A stretch of 64,000 bases of DNA, from the NCBI RefSeq assembly GCF_016801865.2, contig NC_068937.1, forward strand, positions 129,494,117-129,558,116. The letters are read 5' to 3'. Position 1 is the stretch's first letter. Every line of letters begins with the position of its first letter. The notes under the pieces are model-generated. The model was not told where the DNA came from. It did not search any database and saw nothing but the letters and a program-made list of their open reading frames with translations. The position numbers and the translations under genes were made by a program. This stretch comes from Culex pipiens pallens (lineage: Eukaryota; Arthropoda; Insecta; Diptera; Culicidae). Below are positions 1 to 12,135 of the stretch, piece by piece.

Positions 1-955
1 TACCAGACCAGATCCGATACTACAGTAATTGAAATTAAACAGTTATGTATTTGGGATCATACAAATATGTGTTTGTTGTGGAATTGTGGTCAGAGACATC
101 AGAAACATACATTTTGATCAATTTTGACGATTGTCTGGTTGAAATTCACTAAATTAGAACGAACATTTAGTGTTTAAATATAGGTCGGAACTTGCAGAAA
201 ACAATACATTCGCCCCACGTGATTGGATGAAAACACAAGGGCGGATACTCAATTTGGTTTGTTTTGATTGATGTTATTGTTTAGCCCTTTTGTTTTTTGC
301 TTGTAAAACAAAGTTGTTTCGGAATTTTGAGATGTTGGAGGGTGTTTTATTACCGGTTTTGTTCGCTTTACACGATTCTGACGAAAACTCAGTTTGTTTA
401 CATGATGTAAATTACATCTGAGGGTTTCGTCCTTTTGAAAAGTTGTTACTGATATATGAAATTCCTTCCAACTAACTTTTGAAAACGGTTTAGCCACTCG
501 CTTGAAAATAATACCAAAACAAGTAATTAAATAGCAAGCGATATACAAAAAAACGCACGAAATCACTTGACGTTTACCTATTCTAATCAATGGCTGGCGA
601 AACCAGAACGAGAAGCGAATGAAAATGAAGAACACAAGATTGTAAAATTGTTGGTAAAGAAATACGAATATTTTTTTTTTAAGTCAAATGAAATGTTCAC
701 AAAAAGCTGCTCTACTGGTTGGTGTAATTGTTTCTAGTACATTTCAAGGAACACTCCAGCTATCCAGTATCAATCAGACACGACCGCTTAGTAGGCGGGG
801 TAGAGCTCCTCTATAGTCTGGATAAAAATAAAAAAATAAAAAAAGTTTTAGACCAGTTTTGAGGACGCAGTGATTTTTTTTGGCTAAATAAAATATCAAA
901 ATCAATCAAAATTGATTTTGTCATTACACCCTACGCACCCATATTCCGATGCCTC
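1..955. other. AT-rich sequence, no gene seen
   Basis: No convincing coding exon, RNA gene or bounded repeat was found. Open frames here are short and low in complexity, as expected by chance in AT-rich DNA. Confidence 0.5.
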
Positions 956-957
956 TA

Positions 958-1680
958 CACGCAGAAAAATAAGGCGTATTTACATCTACAGCAATTCCAT
1001 TTGAAAAGAGCCCAAACCGAAAAAAATAGTTCTCCCATCGGGCTCAAAATTTTTCTGGGGGTTCCTTTGCCAAAATAATTAGACTCGTATTTTTTGTTTG
1101 GTGACCGACATCGTGCTAGGGTGGTTAGAAAAATGGCAATTTTCGTCATTTTTCGCTAAAACCACTTTTTTCAAAAAATCATATCTCCACGTCATTTCAT
1201 CCGATCTTAGCGTCTTATACGCAAAAAAGGTGATTAGTTTGGCTATTTGGGAAAAATAGTAAGAAGTTTCAAAAATCTAGCTTAACATTTGAAAAAGTGG
1301 TACGAAAACTTAAAATGGTGTTTTGACCGTGTCTGGACCAAAGAGCCTATGTCTGAAAATATTTTTTTCGGATTCCTCGAAAAATTTCACGTAACATATC
1401 AAATATGTGCGATGTCGAACCGTACGTTTCCGAGATATGATTTAAAAAAAAAAAAAATACTGAGTTTATCGACACGCCACGCGCAAAAACAGAAAAATGA
1501 CGAAATCGGCAAAAAATACACTTTTTTCACTAAAACTGCGATAACTTAAAAATTTCAGCGATGACCTATACATGTTAGGGTACCAAAAGTTGCACATTTT
1601 AATCACGAACTTTTTTTTCTCAGTTTAGGCTCTTTTCAAATGGAATTGCTGTCTATATCTACAAAACATTTTTCTGCGTG
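958..1680. mobile_element. MITE-like element, CACGCAGAAAAAT ends
   Basis: The ends are inverted copies of CACGCAGAAAAAT (958-970 and 1668-1680). The inversion continues imperfectly for about 55 bp, through a shared stretch containing CAGCAATTCCATTTG. TA precedes the left end (956-957) and TG follows the right end (1681-1682), compatible with a decayed TA target duplication. The interior has no transposase-like frame. The same ends bound the element at 44663-46128, and an internal piece recurs near 33869-33988. It is probably a non-autonomous DNA element; the superfamily is unassigned. Confidence 0.7.
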
Positions 1681-1682
1681 TG

Positions 1683-3284
1683 TGCTCTCTTGTACTAAGC
1701 TTGCTGGTTTGTCTATCTAATTAGCATAAGAGAGCACAAAGACATCGATTTATCTGTGAGGGTCCCAAAAATAAGGGGGTGCGCATGGTTGCTTTAGATG
1801 TTTGTATAGATTTATGTATACCCAACATTTTCAATTTTATGTTAATTCAATTCTGTAGATCAGAGCGTATTCAGCGAGCCCAAATCTTTCATACCTTAAC
1901 AAAACTTAAGCGTTTAAAGACATCAATTTTGAAAATTTCGAGTTGTGTTATTATATGAATTATTTTTCGTGAATACTATAACTGATAAATCTTCTTTTTT
2001 AATTTTTTTATCCAATGACTCTATGGCAAAGCAACACAATTTTTTGGATCTCTTCCGTCACGTGCCAAGGTCATGCAACGGCCGTCACGTTCCTCTGAAT
2101 ATGTTCCGTAATAACTCCAAAAACCATATATTCACAAGTTTCGCAAGTTTTAAAAAGGAAACCAATGTTTCCTTCACGCCATTTGCTGCCCTCCCCCCTC
2201 GCTGTTCCCTTTGCCCATTTCCACACCCACGCCACCGGAAGGAAGTTTTTGTGGGGTGCTCCGATGCGGAGGAGGCAGGTTGGTGCCGGGACGGTCACGC
2301 ACCACGAAATTTGTGTTTTCTGGCGAATGATGGGATTTCGTCCCAGTCTTTTCCATATTTTATGAGCTATTTCCTGCGAATGGTGCCCGTTTAATGGGAG
2401 TTGCAACAGGGGCGGACTCAGGGCTAAGGGTTGAACTAACTGTCAAATGTCTCGTAGTCTGTGCTTGTGCCAAGTTTGAGCAATGTCTTGAATATCAATC
2501 TATGTCACAAGCACGTGTGCGAGAGGACGAATTATGACAAAGATGCTTCTGCATAATGAATGGCCACCATAATCGGATGGTGTTTTATTTTCGAGTTTTT
2601 TTTCCCACAAATGACACACAAACACACACACAGAACGACATCTCGGCTGGTGCCAGAGAGGAAGCAAGGAGCTTTTCGTGGTGTGGAGGAGCAACGCGAA
2701 AATCGATATTTTCATGCGAAAGCGCGCGCCCGGTCGAAGAAGAACCCACATCGCGTCGCAAGAGAGCTAAAAACAGAGCAGAGCCCAGCAGTAGCAGCAA
2801 ATCGTTCTGGATGAAATTTCATTATGTAATTTTGTTACGGCCAGACTCGGAAGCAGAGCAGTCAGTGTTCTGTGTGGTTACAGAGGATTAGATTGAATTT
2901 TTCTGCTTGGGTTGGGATTTTCCGTGTTTGCAATCCGTGTGAATGGATGAGCTTTTGATTGTTTACCTTTGTTATTATATTGTTTTTCTCAGTGGTATGC
3001 ATTGTTACGGAAAATTTTGATTGAAAAAGGCAAAATCAATATTGTTTCTTTGACTCCTGTTTTTTTTTGTCTTGAGGATTTTTTCCTACATTTTTAATAG
3101 TTTTCGAACCGTGACTTAGAAAATTTAAGAGTTATTCGATCTCGATTAGGCCATTGCATTTAATGTTTTTGCTTCCTCCCCCCTCCTTCGCAAATGCCCG
3201 AAAAATCAGATTTCTGATTTTCAATTTTTATGTACGTGGTTTATGTTCGATCCTTAATGAAAACTCTGAACTAGCAACTGTTGA
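1683..3284. other. Intergenic, no gene seen
   Basis: Frames at 1945-2394 and 2556-2891 overlap frames on both strands and show no domain or conserved motif. A short CA-rich microsatellite lies near 2618-2634. Nothing else could be supported. Confidence 0.45.
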
Positions 3285-3525
3285 ACACAGTCAAGACTCG
3301 ATTTTCTGAAGGCCTTGGAAACATTTCACTCCAAAGTGGATTAGAATTTTTAAATCCAAGATGGCGATGAGATAATGCATTTGGTAATTTTATAGACCAT
3401 CAACCATTCAAATATGACTTAAATGTGTCAGCAGATGTTAAAAGTGAAAAATAAACAAAAAAAAAATGGTAAGGATTCGATTATCCGATTTAGTCTCTTA
3501 CAAACCTTTGGATAACCGATAAAAC
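3285..3525. repeat. Decayed repeat with 'CTCGATTATCCGA' motif
   Basis: This stretch starts with AGTCAAGACTCGATTTTCTG and later carries ATTCGATTATCCGA and TTTGGATAACCGAT. The middle shares ATTAGAATTTTTAAATCCAAG with the copy near 55330. Related pieces occur at 9440-9480, 55060-55400 and 55848-55880. It looks like a dispersed, decayed inverted-repeat family; exact ends could not be fixed. Confidence 0.45.
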
Positions 3526-4302
3526 TAAAGAGCAATTCCAGCCCAAAACAGGATTTTTTTAGGTTCTTTTGTCTCGACCCTCTCCGATTTCAATGAAACT
3601 TTGTAGACATGTTTTCCTACGCTTATATAAGCCATTTTTGTGTATATGGAGCCAGTTACACTCGATAATGACATTTGAGAAGGGCGTAAGTGGTTTCAAT
3701 ATTTTGGTATTTCGTAATTTAAGTATTGCTGTATCTCGAAGCCATTGCTTCGTATCAAAAAGTGGTCAAAGACAAACTTGTAGGAAATTTGACGGGCTTT
3801 CCGAAAAGAATACACTGAAACAAAAAAACACTTTAAAAGTCAAATTTTAAGGTGAGCCCACGATTTTTTTCATTTAAAATTTTTGTGAGAATAGCCTAAG
3901 ATGTATCAAAAAGACTCACGAAAAATGCAGGATGGAGCAACTCACCTAAAAAAATACAAAAATCATTTACTGAAACTGATTTTTTTTTTCAAAAGTGCTC
4001 TAAACATCAAAATTTGCAAAAATCGATAGTGGGAATCAATTCTTCAGTCAATTTTACATAAAAGTCTCCATATTGACCATTGTCCTAAGTCCAATTCTTG
4101 TGAAGTTACAGCGGTTTTAAAAATAAAAATGTTGAAAAAATAGGTTTTTTGATGGTTTTTGGCAATTTTTATATGACAGACTTGATTTTTCAGTCTCGTA
4201 CATATTTTTACCGAAAAGCTCGTCCAATTTCCCATAAGTCTTTGTCTTTGACCACATTTCAATTGGATGTATCGGCTTACAGATATAAGCTAATTACATT
4301 GC

Positions 4303-5447
4303 TTTTTTTTTTTTTTTTTTAAATGTTGTTTATTTGACTTGCTTAAAACATAAACTTAATAATTGGATAACCTAAATTTGTAAATACTAGTGAGATTTGC
4401 TTCGACGTTTTGCTGGCCTTCCATTGGTCCCTCGGTGGTTGTTCTTCTGCGTTCTTCGTTCATCCAAGGGAACGGGGGGTCACCCCTTGTGCGTCCTCTT
4501 CCAGGGGTCTCGGGAGCCCGGAGGGTTGTCCCTATTCCACTCTCCGTATAGCTTGTGGTTAGGGGGGCCCCGGGTCTCCCGAGCGCCACCGTGGGTTCTT
4601 CGGTGATGTGTCGATGTGTACTACCAGGCGCCCCGGAGGAGCCGGAGGGTGGTCCCTGTTCCACTCTTCGTGTAGCTTGTGGTCAGGGGGGCCCCGGGAC
4701 CTCCGGGCGCGACAGTGGTTACACACAGTCCAGGTGAAACTCCAGCGATTGGAGGTCTATTGCATCTCGAGCGTTTGATGCAAACATTACAAACTCGATA
4801 AAGACTTTTAGTGCACGTTTCCTCCTTGTTTTTCCAATTCCTTCTAGCGAAGGTGTCATGAATTCGTCAAAGGAGGGTGAAGCTCGCCCCCGCAGGATAG
4901 TTGTGATGCGGTTCTGTACAAGCAGCCAGGCGTCAGCAACCCGCCGACATTCGCTAAATTTGTGCTTCAATGTTTCGACTGCTGCTCCACACTGCAGGCA
5001 ATTCTCACCGTCAGCTCTCCGCATAGTTAGCATCAGCTTCCGATGCTCAATCTTGCCGTTCACAAGTAAGTACAGCATGCTACGCTGGTGTGATGATAGC
5101 TGCCGCATTGAGATGTTCTGCCAGATCTGCTGCCAGTTAACAGTCGGGTTTTCTCGTTCAACTTTTGGGACTGGAGTTTGTTGTTCGACAGCTAAGCGAT
5201 GAAGAAGATCGGCAGAGGGGTTTTGCTGGATCATTGGAGGGAGTTGAGGAAATTGCACACAAATATATTTGAGGCAAGGAAATTGCGAAGGAAGATTTGC
5301 TGGGTTAGGATTGGCTTGGACAATAAAGGATTTATAAAAAGGAATGGATTCGATCTCTCTGAGATGCCGGTTAATCAACAGCGCCCTGCACTTCAAAGCT
5401 GGTAGATGCAGTTTTAGACCTCCTTGCTCGCTCATAATTAAAAACAT
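4303..5447 (-). mobile_element. 5'-truncated non-LTR retrotransposon
   Basis: Read on the - strand this is a LINE 3' end: an open frame (5447-4719), a GC-rich 3' region, then a poly(A) seen as an 18-T run at 4303-4320. The 3' region contains two diverged copies of a roughly 85-bp unit (about 4503-4588 and 4627-4712). It is inserted in the palindromic element at 3530-5551. Compared with the copy at 19817, about 20 bp of host sequence is missing at the junction, so a small deletion may have accompanied insertion. The family differs from the Juan-like LINE at 22525. Confidence 0.7.
4719..5447 (-). pseudogene. C-terminal fragment of LINE ORF2 (reverse transcriptase tail)
   Basis: The frame is 242 residues with a zinc-binding motif Cys150-X2-Cys153-X8-His162-X4-Cys167 (CLQCGAAVETLKHKFSEC), the pattern usual downstream of the reverse transcriptase domain in several LINE clades. 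The upstream part has GGLKLHLPALKCRALLINRH, which resembles the 'GGL-LP-K-AL' segment following the polymerase core. The catalytic polymerase and endonuclease are absent, so this is a dead 5'-truncated copy. The first Met is only the first in frame, not a true start. Clade assignment is not possible from this fragment. Confidence 0.65.
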
Positions 5448-5689
5448 GACATTTTTTCAGTGCAGTATAGTCACCTGGATAGTCTACAAAGTTTCATTGA
5501 AATCGGAGAGGGTCGGGTACAACCGATTCCCTATTTGACATGGAATTGCTCTTAAATAAAAAAAAATCGTTCGAAATTCAGCATTCACAAAAAATTCAAT
5601 ATAAATATGTATCCAAACATTGATCATTTTAAATAAAATTTAGAAATGCGTGAATGCTGTTCTCCATAATTCTATTATGGGACCATCCA

Positions 5690-5793
5690 TAAACCACGTG
5701 GACGTTTTGTTTTAAATCTCAGAATCCCCCATGGTCAATTTTCATACAAAACAAATCTTTTTATGTTGCGTGGAGAATCGCCGAGTTTTTGAA
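5690..5793. repeat. Partial MITE with GGGACCATCCATAAACCACG end
   Basis: It begins with the same terminal sequence as the MITE at 31417-31562 (GGGACCATCAATAAACCACG there) and continues into CGTGGACGTTTTG. The matching right end was not found, so this is a one-sided fragment. Confidence 0.5.
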
Positions 5794-7872
5794 AACTCTT
5801 CAAAATAATATAATTCATTTCATTTCGATTATTTATCCGCTCTCAAAAAACATAAATCCTACCAAGTATCAACTTGTAACATTGCTCAATTCAGCCACAT
5901 TTACGGCGACGATCTCACCTCCAACCGGGACAGAACTAACGGGGTCACGTCTCGCGGGAGCCACAGTCGGCGCTATTCAGCGATGCCAGTCTCCGAGTCC
6001 CGTCTATATTTGTCCTAGCTGGTTCCTGTACGAACTTTGCTCCTGCACTTTTGCTACACATAGAGCTTCTGGGTCTCCAATGTTACTCAGAGTGAAAACC
6101 CCGTATTTTTCACTCAATGGAAAAGAAGTACCAGCGTACATGTTTGCACACAAACACTCACACAAGCAAGGAAAATGTCCGCCTGGAACAGCATTCGCAG
6201 CGACGTATTTATAGGTTGTTTTCTAAAGAAGAAGATGAAGCAAAAAAAAAAACGCTGTTCCCTTGTTATGCTTTTCCGTGTTTGCCGTTTTATTCTCCAA
6301 AGTTCCCATTTTTTCTCCATTTTTTATTTTGCTAGCTGGTCGAGTAATAAAAAGCATTACGATTAGCGTATTTCGCGACGAACTCAAGTCGTCGTTATTG
6401 GGCGGACACTGTTCTGTAAAGTGGTCAAAATTTCAAAAATATACGTTCATGTATTGGAAGACACTATTCCATGAATCGGAAATTTCCCATCAGTGTAATG
6501 TGTTTGCTACTCTACTCGGCTGGATAAATAGTGCATTCGAACAACATCGGAACATACTCGGCATCTATCCACCTTTTCTCGGAAGCGAGAAAAAAACCTC
6601 ACCGGAATGGTTCTGTTTTGGATCGGAAATCGATCCTGCCTGGCCTGAATCGGGGTCGGTTCTTATGTACTCGCACGTGTTCACTGAGCCGTGTATAATT
6701 TTGGGGCTTGAATCTACTTCCTCTGTCGGGAGCCAGAAAGCAGTTCCGGGACGTTTGTTACGGACAAATAGTGGTAGTTAGGCTTTGCTGAACACGGGCT
6801 GGATTAATTCGTTGCTTTGAAAAACAAATATTGGAGAAGTTTTTTTTACTACTCCTGTTTTTTCATGATTTGGTGTAAAGATTTTTTTTAAAAACGTACC
6901 TTGCAATTTGAACACTTTGTTCGTTTATAAATGCGTTTTATAAACGCATGTTTACGATTTTGGGAACGCCAGTATAAAAAATTTTGACAGATAAATTTTA
7001 AGTCGAAAAAGAAAACTACGTCAGTCTTTAAAACATTAAAAATGAAGAAATTAAATACATCCGCTTTTTTGTGTAATTTATTTGAGTTTTCTGTAAACAG
7101 ACATAATTACATTTTCCTATTTAAATGTCATTCAACAAATTGACCCAATTGAAATAATTGCATTAAATTCAGTCCCCAAAAACTGTAAACAACTCGCTTC
7201 GTCCCACGCTCGATTTGCTTCAGCAGATAAAAAAAAAACTCGCTCCGTCAATTTCGTTTAAACCCAATAATTCACTGATTTTGCCCAATCACTCGATAAC
7301 GGAGATTAACGTTCACCTCCGTCCCACCGTTCTTGGTTGCCTCTCTTCTTAAGCGGTGGCACCCACACCCATTCCAATCTGACATTTTGCTACTACCCTC
7401 TTCCACCCAGTGGTGGGAGGAAAGGCTCTGTACGCAATCAATATCAGTCAGCTTGACGGCAAGTTGTGATACTGTGGGAAATTTGGTATTATACAAAATA
7501 AAATAAAAACAAATTTAATCAGTTTTTTTTCTATCAAATAATTTTAATTAGAATAGAATGATGTGATGTTGCAGAATAGTTTAATTTAGAACATTTGAAA
7601 ATCGGTGATTTTTTCTCACAGTGCCCAACCAACCCTCAGTAGGAGGGCAAAAGGATTTCTACGAACATTCATTGACTACCGCCGAGACGTCGTAGTCGTC
7701 GTTTTTTTTTTTGGTTCACACTTTCGATATCTGAGCCTTTTTATCTCGCTGATTCGTCATAATCATTAAAACGGTGAAAGGAGGAACGAGTGTCATTTTA
7801 CCGTCACTTTTTCTCACAGTCGAAGCAATGGCCTTTGTTTCGTGTTATCAAAATGACATCAAATCATTATTT
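5794..7872. other. Intergenic, no gene seen
   Basis: Several overlapping frames occur (for example 6263-6781), but none has a recognisable motif or plausible splice structure. A short phrase CCAACCAACCCT...TTTCTACGAA near 7625-7665 is repeated near 8190-8222 and suggests a small diverged duplication. Confidence 0.4.
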
Positions 7873-8012
7873 CTGGAGTTTTTTTTTTAAAAGGTCCAAT
7901 AAACCAATTTTTCAGTTTTTGCTTTTTGGGTGTTTTTAATACCCCTGACTCAAGGCGGGGGCAAAAAACTGGAAATTTGGTTTTTTGGACCTTTTCAAAA
8001 AAAAAACTCCAG
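7873..8012. repeat. Hairpin MITE, CTGGAGTTTTT ends
   Basis: The left arm starts CTGGAGTTTTTTTTTT and contains AAGGTCCAATAAACC. The right arm is its inverse and ends CTCCAG. The unpaired centre has TTTTTGGGTGTTTTTAATACC. The flanking bases are ATTT on both sides (7869-7872, 8013-8016), a possible 4-bp duplication. The same family occurs at 31305-31607, and more diverged at 42194-42276 and 48829-48943. Confidence 0.7.
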
Positions 8013-10483
8013 ATTTATTTTATGATTTTTCAGTGGAAGAAGAACAGTTTAAAAATGTTTAAAAATCTTTAATTTTCATCCAATTAATTCATCCAGTTAA
8101 TTGAAATCAAATTTTCAAAATGTTAAAAAAATAAAAGAATTTATAATTCTACTAAAACTTGTCCGTTAATCTATGGTCGAGGTTTTCCAAACCAACCCTG
8201 TAAGAGCAGAGCCTTTCTACGAAACACATACGAGTCAAATGTGGATTGCCGGCAGTCCCACATTAGCGAATGTTTTGCACGAATGTTGATTCGCCTCCTT
8301 CTAACTGTCAGAGCTCGACATCAAGTTGACAGCTTCCGCTGAGAAGGTTTGATGTACATATGTGGGAACGTCGCCTGCTTAACATTTGAAGAAAATTGTT
8401 GAAACTTATGTTCATAAAAAAAAATCATGAAAATATCTTTTTTTTTGTAGAGAAAATCCACTGAAAAATCACAATTTAATCAATCTAAGCTATGCAAAAA
8501 TATTTATTCCTAGACCATTGTGCCGCTAGGATCAAGCAAATGTACAAACATGTCTATTGTTACAGAGAGGACAACCCAAGTGGGGCTCAATCTTGTGCCG
8601 GGACCTTTCTCCTCTAGCAAACAAGACTCCACTGCGTGTGCGGACAGATATGTCAGTCCCCGAGTAATCGGATTAGGGCTCCGTCACGGAATCCAGCTCG
8701 ACCAATCGTAGTAGGCTCCACTTCAGCAAATCGACACAGAACGTCAAGAACGTCATCGTGCAGGATCTAGATTTTTCCTCTTGTCTTTGTGCGCCTCGGC
8801 CCCTGAATCACGCATGCTTTTGTGTAGGAGTGTGTGTATGTGTGCACCATTTGTACGTATGTGCGCGTATGCGTTCACTCTCAATGAGTAAGCTGCCCAT
8901 TCACGAGAAAACTGGAAAACTCATGTGTGTCTGTTTGCCGCTTTCTTCCGCTTCTCATCCCGCTTTTTCACACGACGGACGCTTTTCATGACAGTAGCAG
9001 GATGACGGCACCAACACTAGGGTGACAGTAGGCGACGACACTCACATCGGCGTCACAGCGGGCTGTCCGGTCGTGCGTGGCCTACTCTCCTGGCGCTGTC
9101 AAATGGAACAGGGAAAAAGGGCAGAAATTTTCATTGATTTTCTATTTTGAAGCGGTTAGTCGCTTTTTCGATTTTTGCTTCCTTCTCTTGCCTACTGGCC
9201 ACTCAGCGCTCATCGGGTACTCACTTCAATTCTATTGATGTGTCCTTCGTGTTTAGAGAAACTTCTATTTTATTTTATTTCTGTTTTCGCTGAAGCTGTG
9301 ACTGAAAACTCTGAACAAAAAATGTTAATTTTAGTTGAATGCACACTTATTCACATTACAAAACAAATATTTTCAATAGCCATCGCCGCTACATTGGATT
9401 AAAATAAGCATTTTTAAACTCAACTGCCCAAAATAAGACAAAGAAAAATCAGATTATCGGATAATCGAGTCGGGACTGTAATTTGGTGATCATCTTGTGT
9501 TTGCTCCCTGGAAAGCTCGGCAATCAATTATTCGTGAGCAAACTTGAACAATCTTGTAGGATTCCACAAATTTTACAAATGCACGGAATATCATATTGCT
9601 GAGAAGTTTAACTGAAGTGCACTACAGCAAAAAGCAGCCAGATGCATCGAAATGATCATTTCTCGAGTTTGTTTGCAATAGATCATTAATTTCAGTAGAA
9701 AATTAAGCCGTTTCTCGATCAGTTTACGAATTATTCACTTCAAAAATGCTTTAGTTTGTTCATCTGCACGTCCTGTAAACGGCATAATTTCAACGATATA
9801 ATGTCGGAAAATTTTTATTATTATTAGAATTTTTGATGAATATTCATCGCAAACAATTCCAAAGCTTAAAGATTCTCAAGAAACTTGATTTTTAAAGAAA
9901 GTCTCATTTTCCCGAAAATGTTAACAATTCGATTTCGAAGCATTGTTTTTCATTTAATTTATTTCGTTGTTTAAGCATTACTTGTGTAAAGCACCAGAGT
10001 TTGCGGGTGCTTAAAGAATCGAGTAAATCTACTGAATAAAAAAACTACAAAATAACCAAAAAACAAAAAAAAACCTTTTTTCAATTTCGTCCACATTTTA
10101 TTTACGGATTTGGTTACGGTTAAAGTATTTCCTAGTTATAAAAAACATGAAAGAAAAATTACTTCACTGCTGATAAAATACAAAAAAAAATAGATCACAG
10201 ATATGTAACTTATCAAAAACCGTATTGCTAGTGCCATAACTTTAAACCCACGGACCAATTCGGACTGGATATGTAAAATTTTGCTTTAGAGATCCTAAAT
10301 ACCGTGTAGAAGTGCAACCAAAAATCAGCTTAATTTTTATTATAAATATTCATCTGACACATTCTCCAGCGACAAAAATGACGCGTTTTGGCTGACAGGC
10401 TGTACATTTTAACTATTTATTTGTTTTTTTTTTCTTTGGTCCAATCATCAAACGCAGCTGGATTAAAAATGTCCTAAGTGGTA
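8013..10483. other. Intergenic, no gene seen
   Basis: No exon with splice sites and conserved motif was seen. A GT-rich microsatellite lies near 8825-8850. The motif GGATAATCGAGTCGGGACTG near 9459-9478 belongs to the dispersed repeat also seen at 3285 and 55200. Confidence 0.4.
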
Positions 10484-10625
10484 ACAGCCTGAAAAGGTGG
10501 AAATTTGGTGTCGAAGGGACATTGATGTAAAATTGGACGCCCGATTAAATGGCGTACTCAAAATTCAGCCCCTTTGTCACGAGATATCAAAAACGGACCT
10601 CGGATTCGTGATCTGGGACACAATA
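10484..10625. repeat. Rearranged fragment of the 44663-type element
   Basis: GACGCCCGATTAAATGGCGT matches the segment near 45051-45070 in the element at 44663-46128, in the same orientation. The next segment (GAGATATCAAAAACGGACCT and onward) matches that element's 44890-44940 region in the opposite orientation. So two internal blocks are joined in an order not found in the intact copy. Ends are not defined. Confidence 0.55.
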
Positions 10626-11221
10626 TCAGGTAACTCTATATTTTCGAATTCGTAAACATTGATTTTTTTGAACCAAAAAGGATCGAAGTTTAGCTATTTC
10701 TCACACCGTTACAACGTCATGGCAAATCGATGTGGCAAATGAAAAGTTAAACTTAAAATTAGTTTTCCGCAGCCACTTCTTGTAGAATTTAAGATTTAGA
10801 AAGGGATTGATATTATACCAGACATATTTCGAAAAAAGAGGACATATTCGTGACGCCGAATGTGTCATTTACAGATATCATTGATTACACCTTAGGGGAA
10901 CTATACCCTTTCTCAGCCTACTTCTACCATCGGCCTATTATCACTTTGACCATGAATTACAGCTTCCATAATGTGTTTTTGACTGTTCCAAAGTAATAAA
11001 TAGCTCAAATAAAAATGAGCAAGCAACTCTCCATTGTTAATACATCTGAAAATTTTGATTTAATAGCGGAAAAAGGCAAAAGTGATGAGAATCGGTCGAA
11101 TGGCTTAGAGTGATTAAAATGGGTATATTTCCCCTATATATTTTTTAGGATACTTAGCTTGAATTAGAATTTTTAGGAATTGATCTGTTTGAATTGATCA
11201 ATTTGTTTTTTTTACTATCTA

Positions 11222-12133
11222 CACACTAAATCAGGAATTCGCTACTCGGTAATTTTTTTACTGAGATTGCTCAGTAAAAGTCATATTTTACTGAGCTATC
11301 AGTAGTTTTTGTCAAAATTACCATGCTACAGTAAAATAATTACTGAAGTTCAGCATAAATTACCAAACTACGGTATTTCATTCTGCTGATTAACTCAGTA
11401 AACTCATGTGTTCGGTTATTTTTAACAGCTCGATAATTGAAGTACTGATTGCTCGATAAATTTTGGTGACTTTTACTGGGAACTCAGCAAATATTACTGA
11501 GCTCTACTGTCGAAACTTAGTTGTCATTTAATGTGTTTTGCTGACGCTTAGAAAACGGTTAAAAAAGATCGGTGTGATGAAAATTTGCTTAATAGTTATA
11601 AAAACAACATATTTATGAAATTTTTTTGCTATTATTATAGAGGTAAGGTAATTTTCATTTAGAAACAAATTGATGTTCTGATTGAATAGAAACTTTCTTT
11701 CAGGCAAGATAAAATGCAGAGATATTCTTAAGACGATATGATTCTGTTAAAAAGTAATGTTTATTAAGAACTTGGTTCCGGACTAACTTCAAAACTATTA
11801 TTTTGGATCTCTGGAACATGCGTGCTTTTAAATTTGTGGAATATTCGTTAATTTTATTGCGAATAAATGTTTTTTTTTGTTATTCTAACCTTCAAAATCC
11901 ATATGAACAAAAAGGGGAAAAGGAATTACTGTAAGCTCGGTAATTGTTCTGTAATTAAACTGAGTGCCCGTTAAAATTTTACCGAGCTCCTCGATACAGA
12001 TTAACTGGAGCTGACAAAATCAAGTTTACTGAGCACTCAGTAAATCTAATTTTTTACCGGGCTGGCTATCGAGCGCTCGGCTGTTGAGATTTCGGTAAAA
12101 AAATTACCGAGTACGGTAAAAAATCTAAGTGTG
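11222..12133. mobile_element. TA-flanked palindromic element, CACACT ends
   Basis: The termini (CACACTAAATC and its inverse AAATCTAAGTGTG) are followed inward by CTCGGTAATTTTTTTACTGA on the left and its inverse near 12090-12115. TA flanks both ends (11220-11221 and 12134-12135). The interior is dominated by variations of ACTGAGCTCAGTAA and has no open frame. It is likely a non-autonomous TA-targeting DNA element about 0.9 kb long. Confidence 0.65.
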
Positions 12134-12135
12134 TA

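Larger units (their letters stand above)
3530..5551. mobile_element. Long-palindrome element, GAGCAATTCC ends, interrupted copy
   Basis: The left arm (3530 to about 4302) begins GAGCAATTCCAGC and runs through the CTCTCCGATTTCAATGAAAC motif shared with the copies at 19817 and 31704. A short remnant of the right arm (about 5455-5551) carries the reverse complement and ends GGAATTGCTC. A - strand LINE fragment (4303-5447) sits between them and replaces most of the right arm. No clear target duplication is visible at the outer ends. The element has no coding capacity of its own. Confidence 0.7.
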
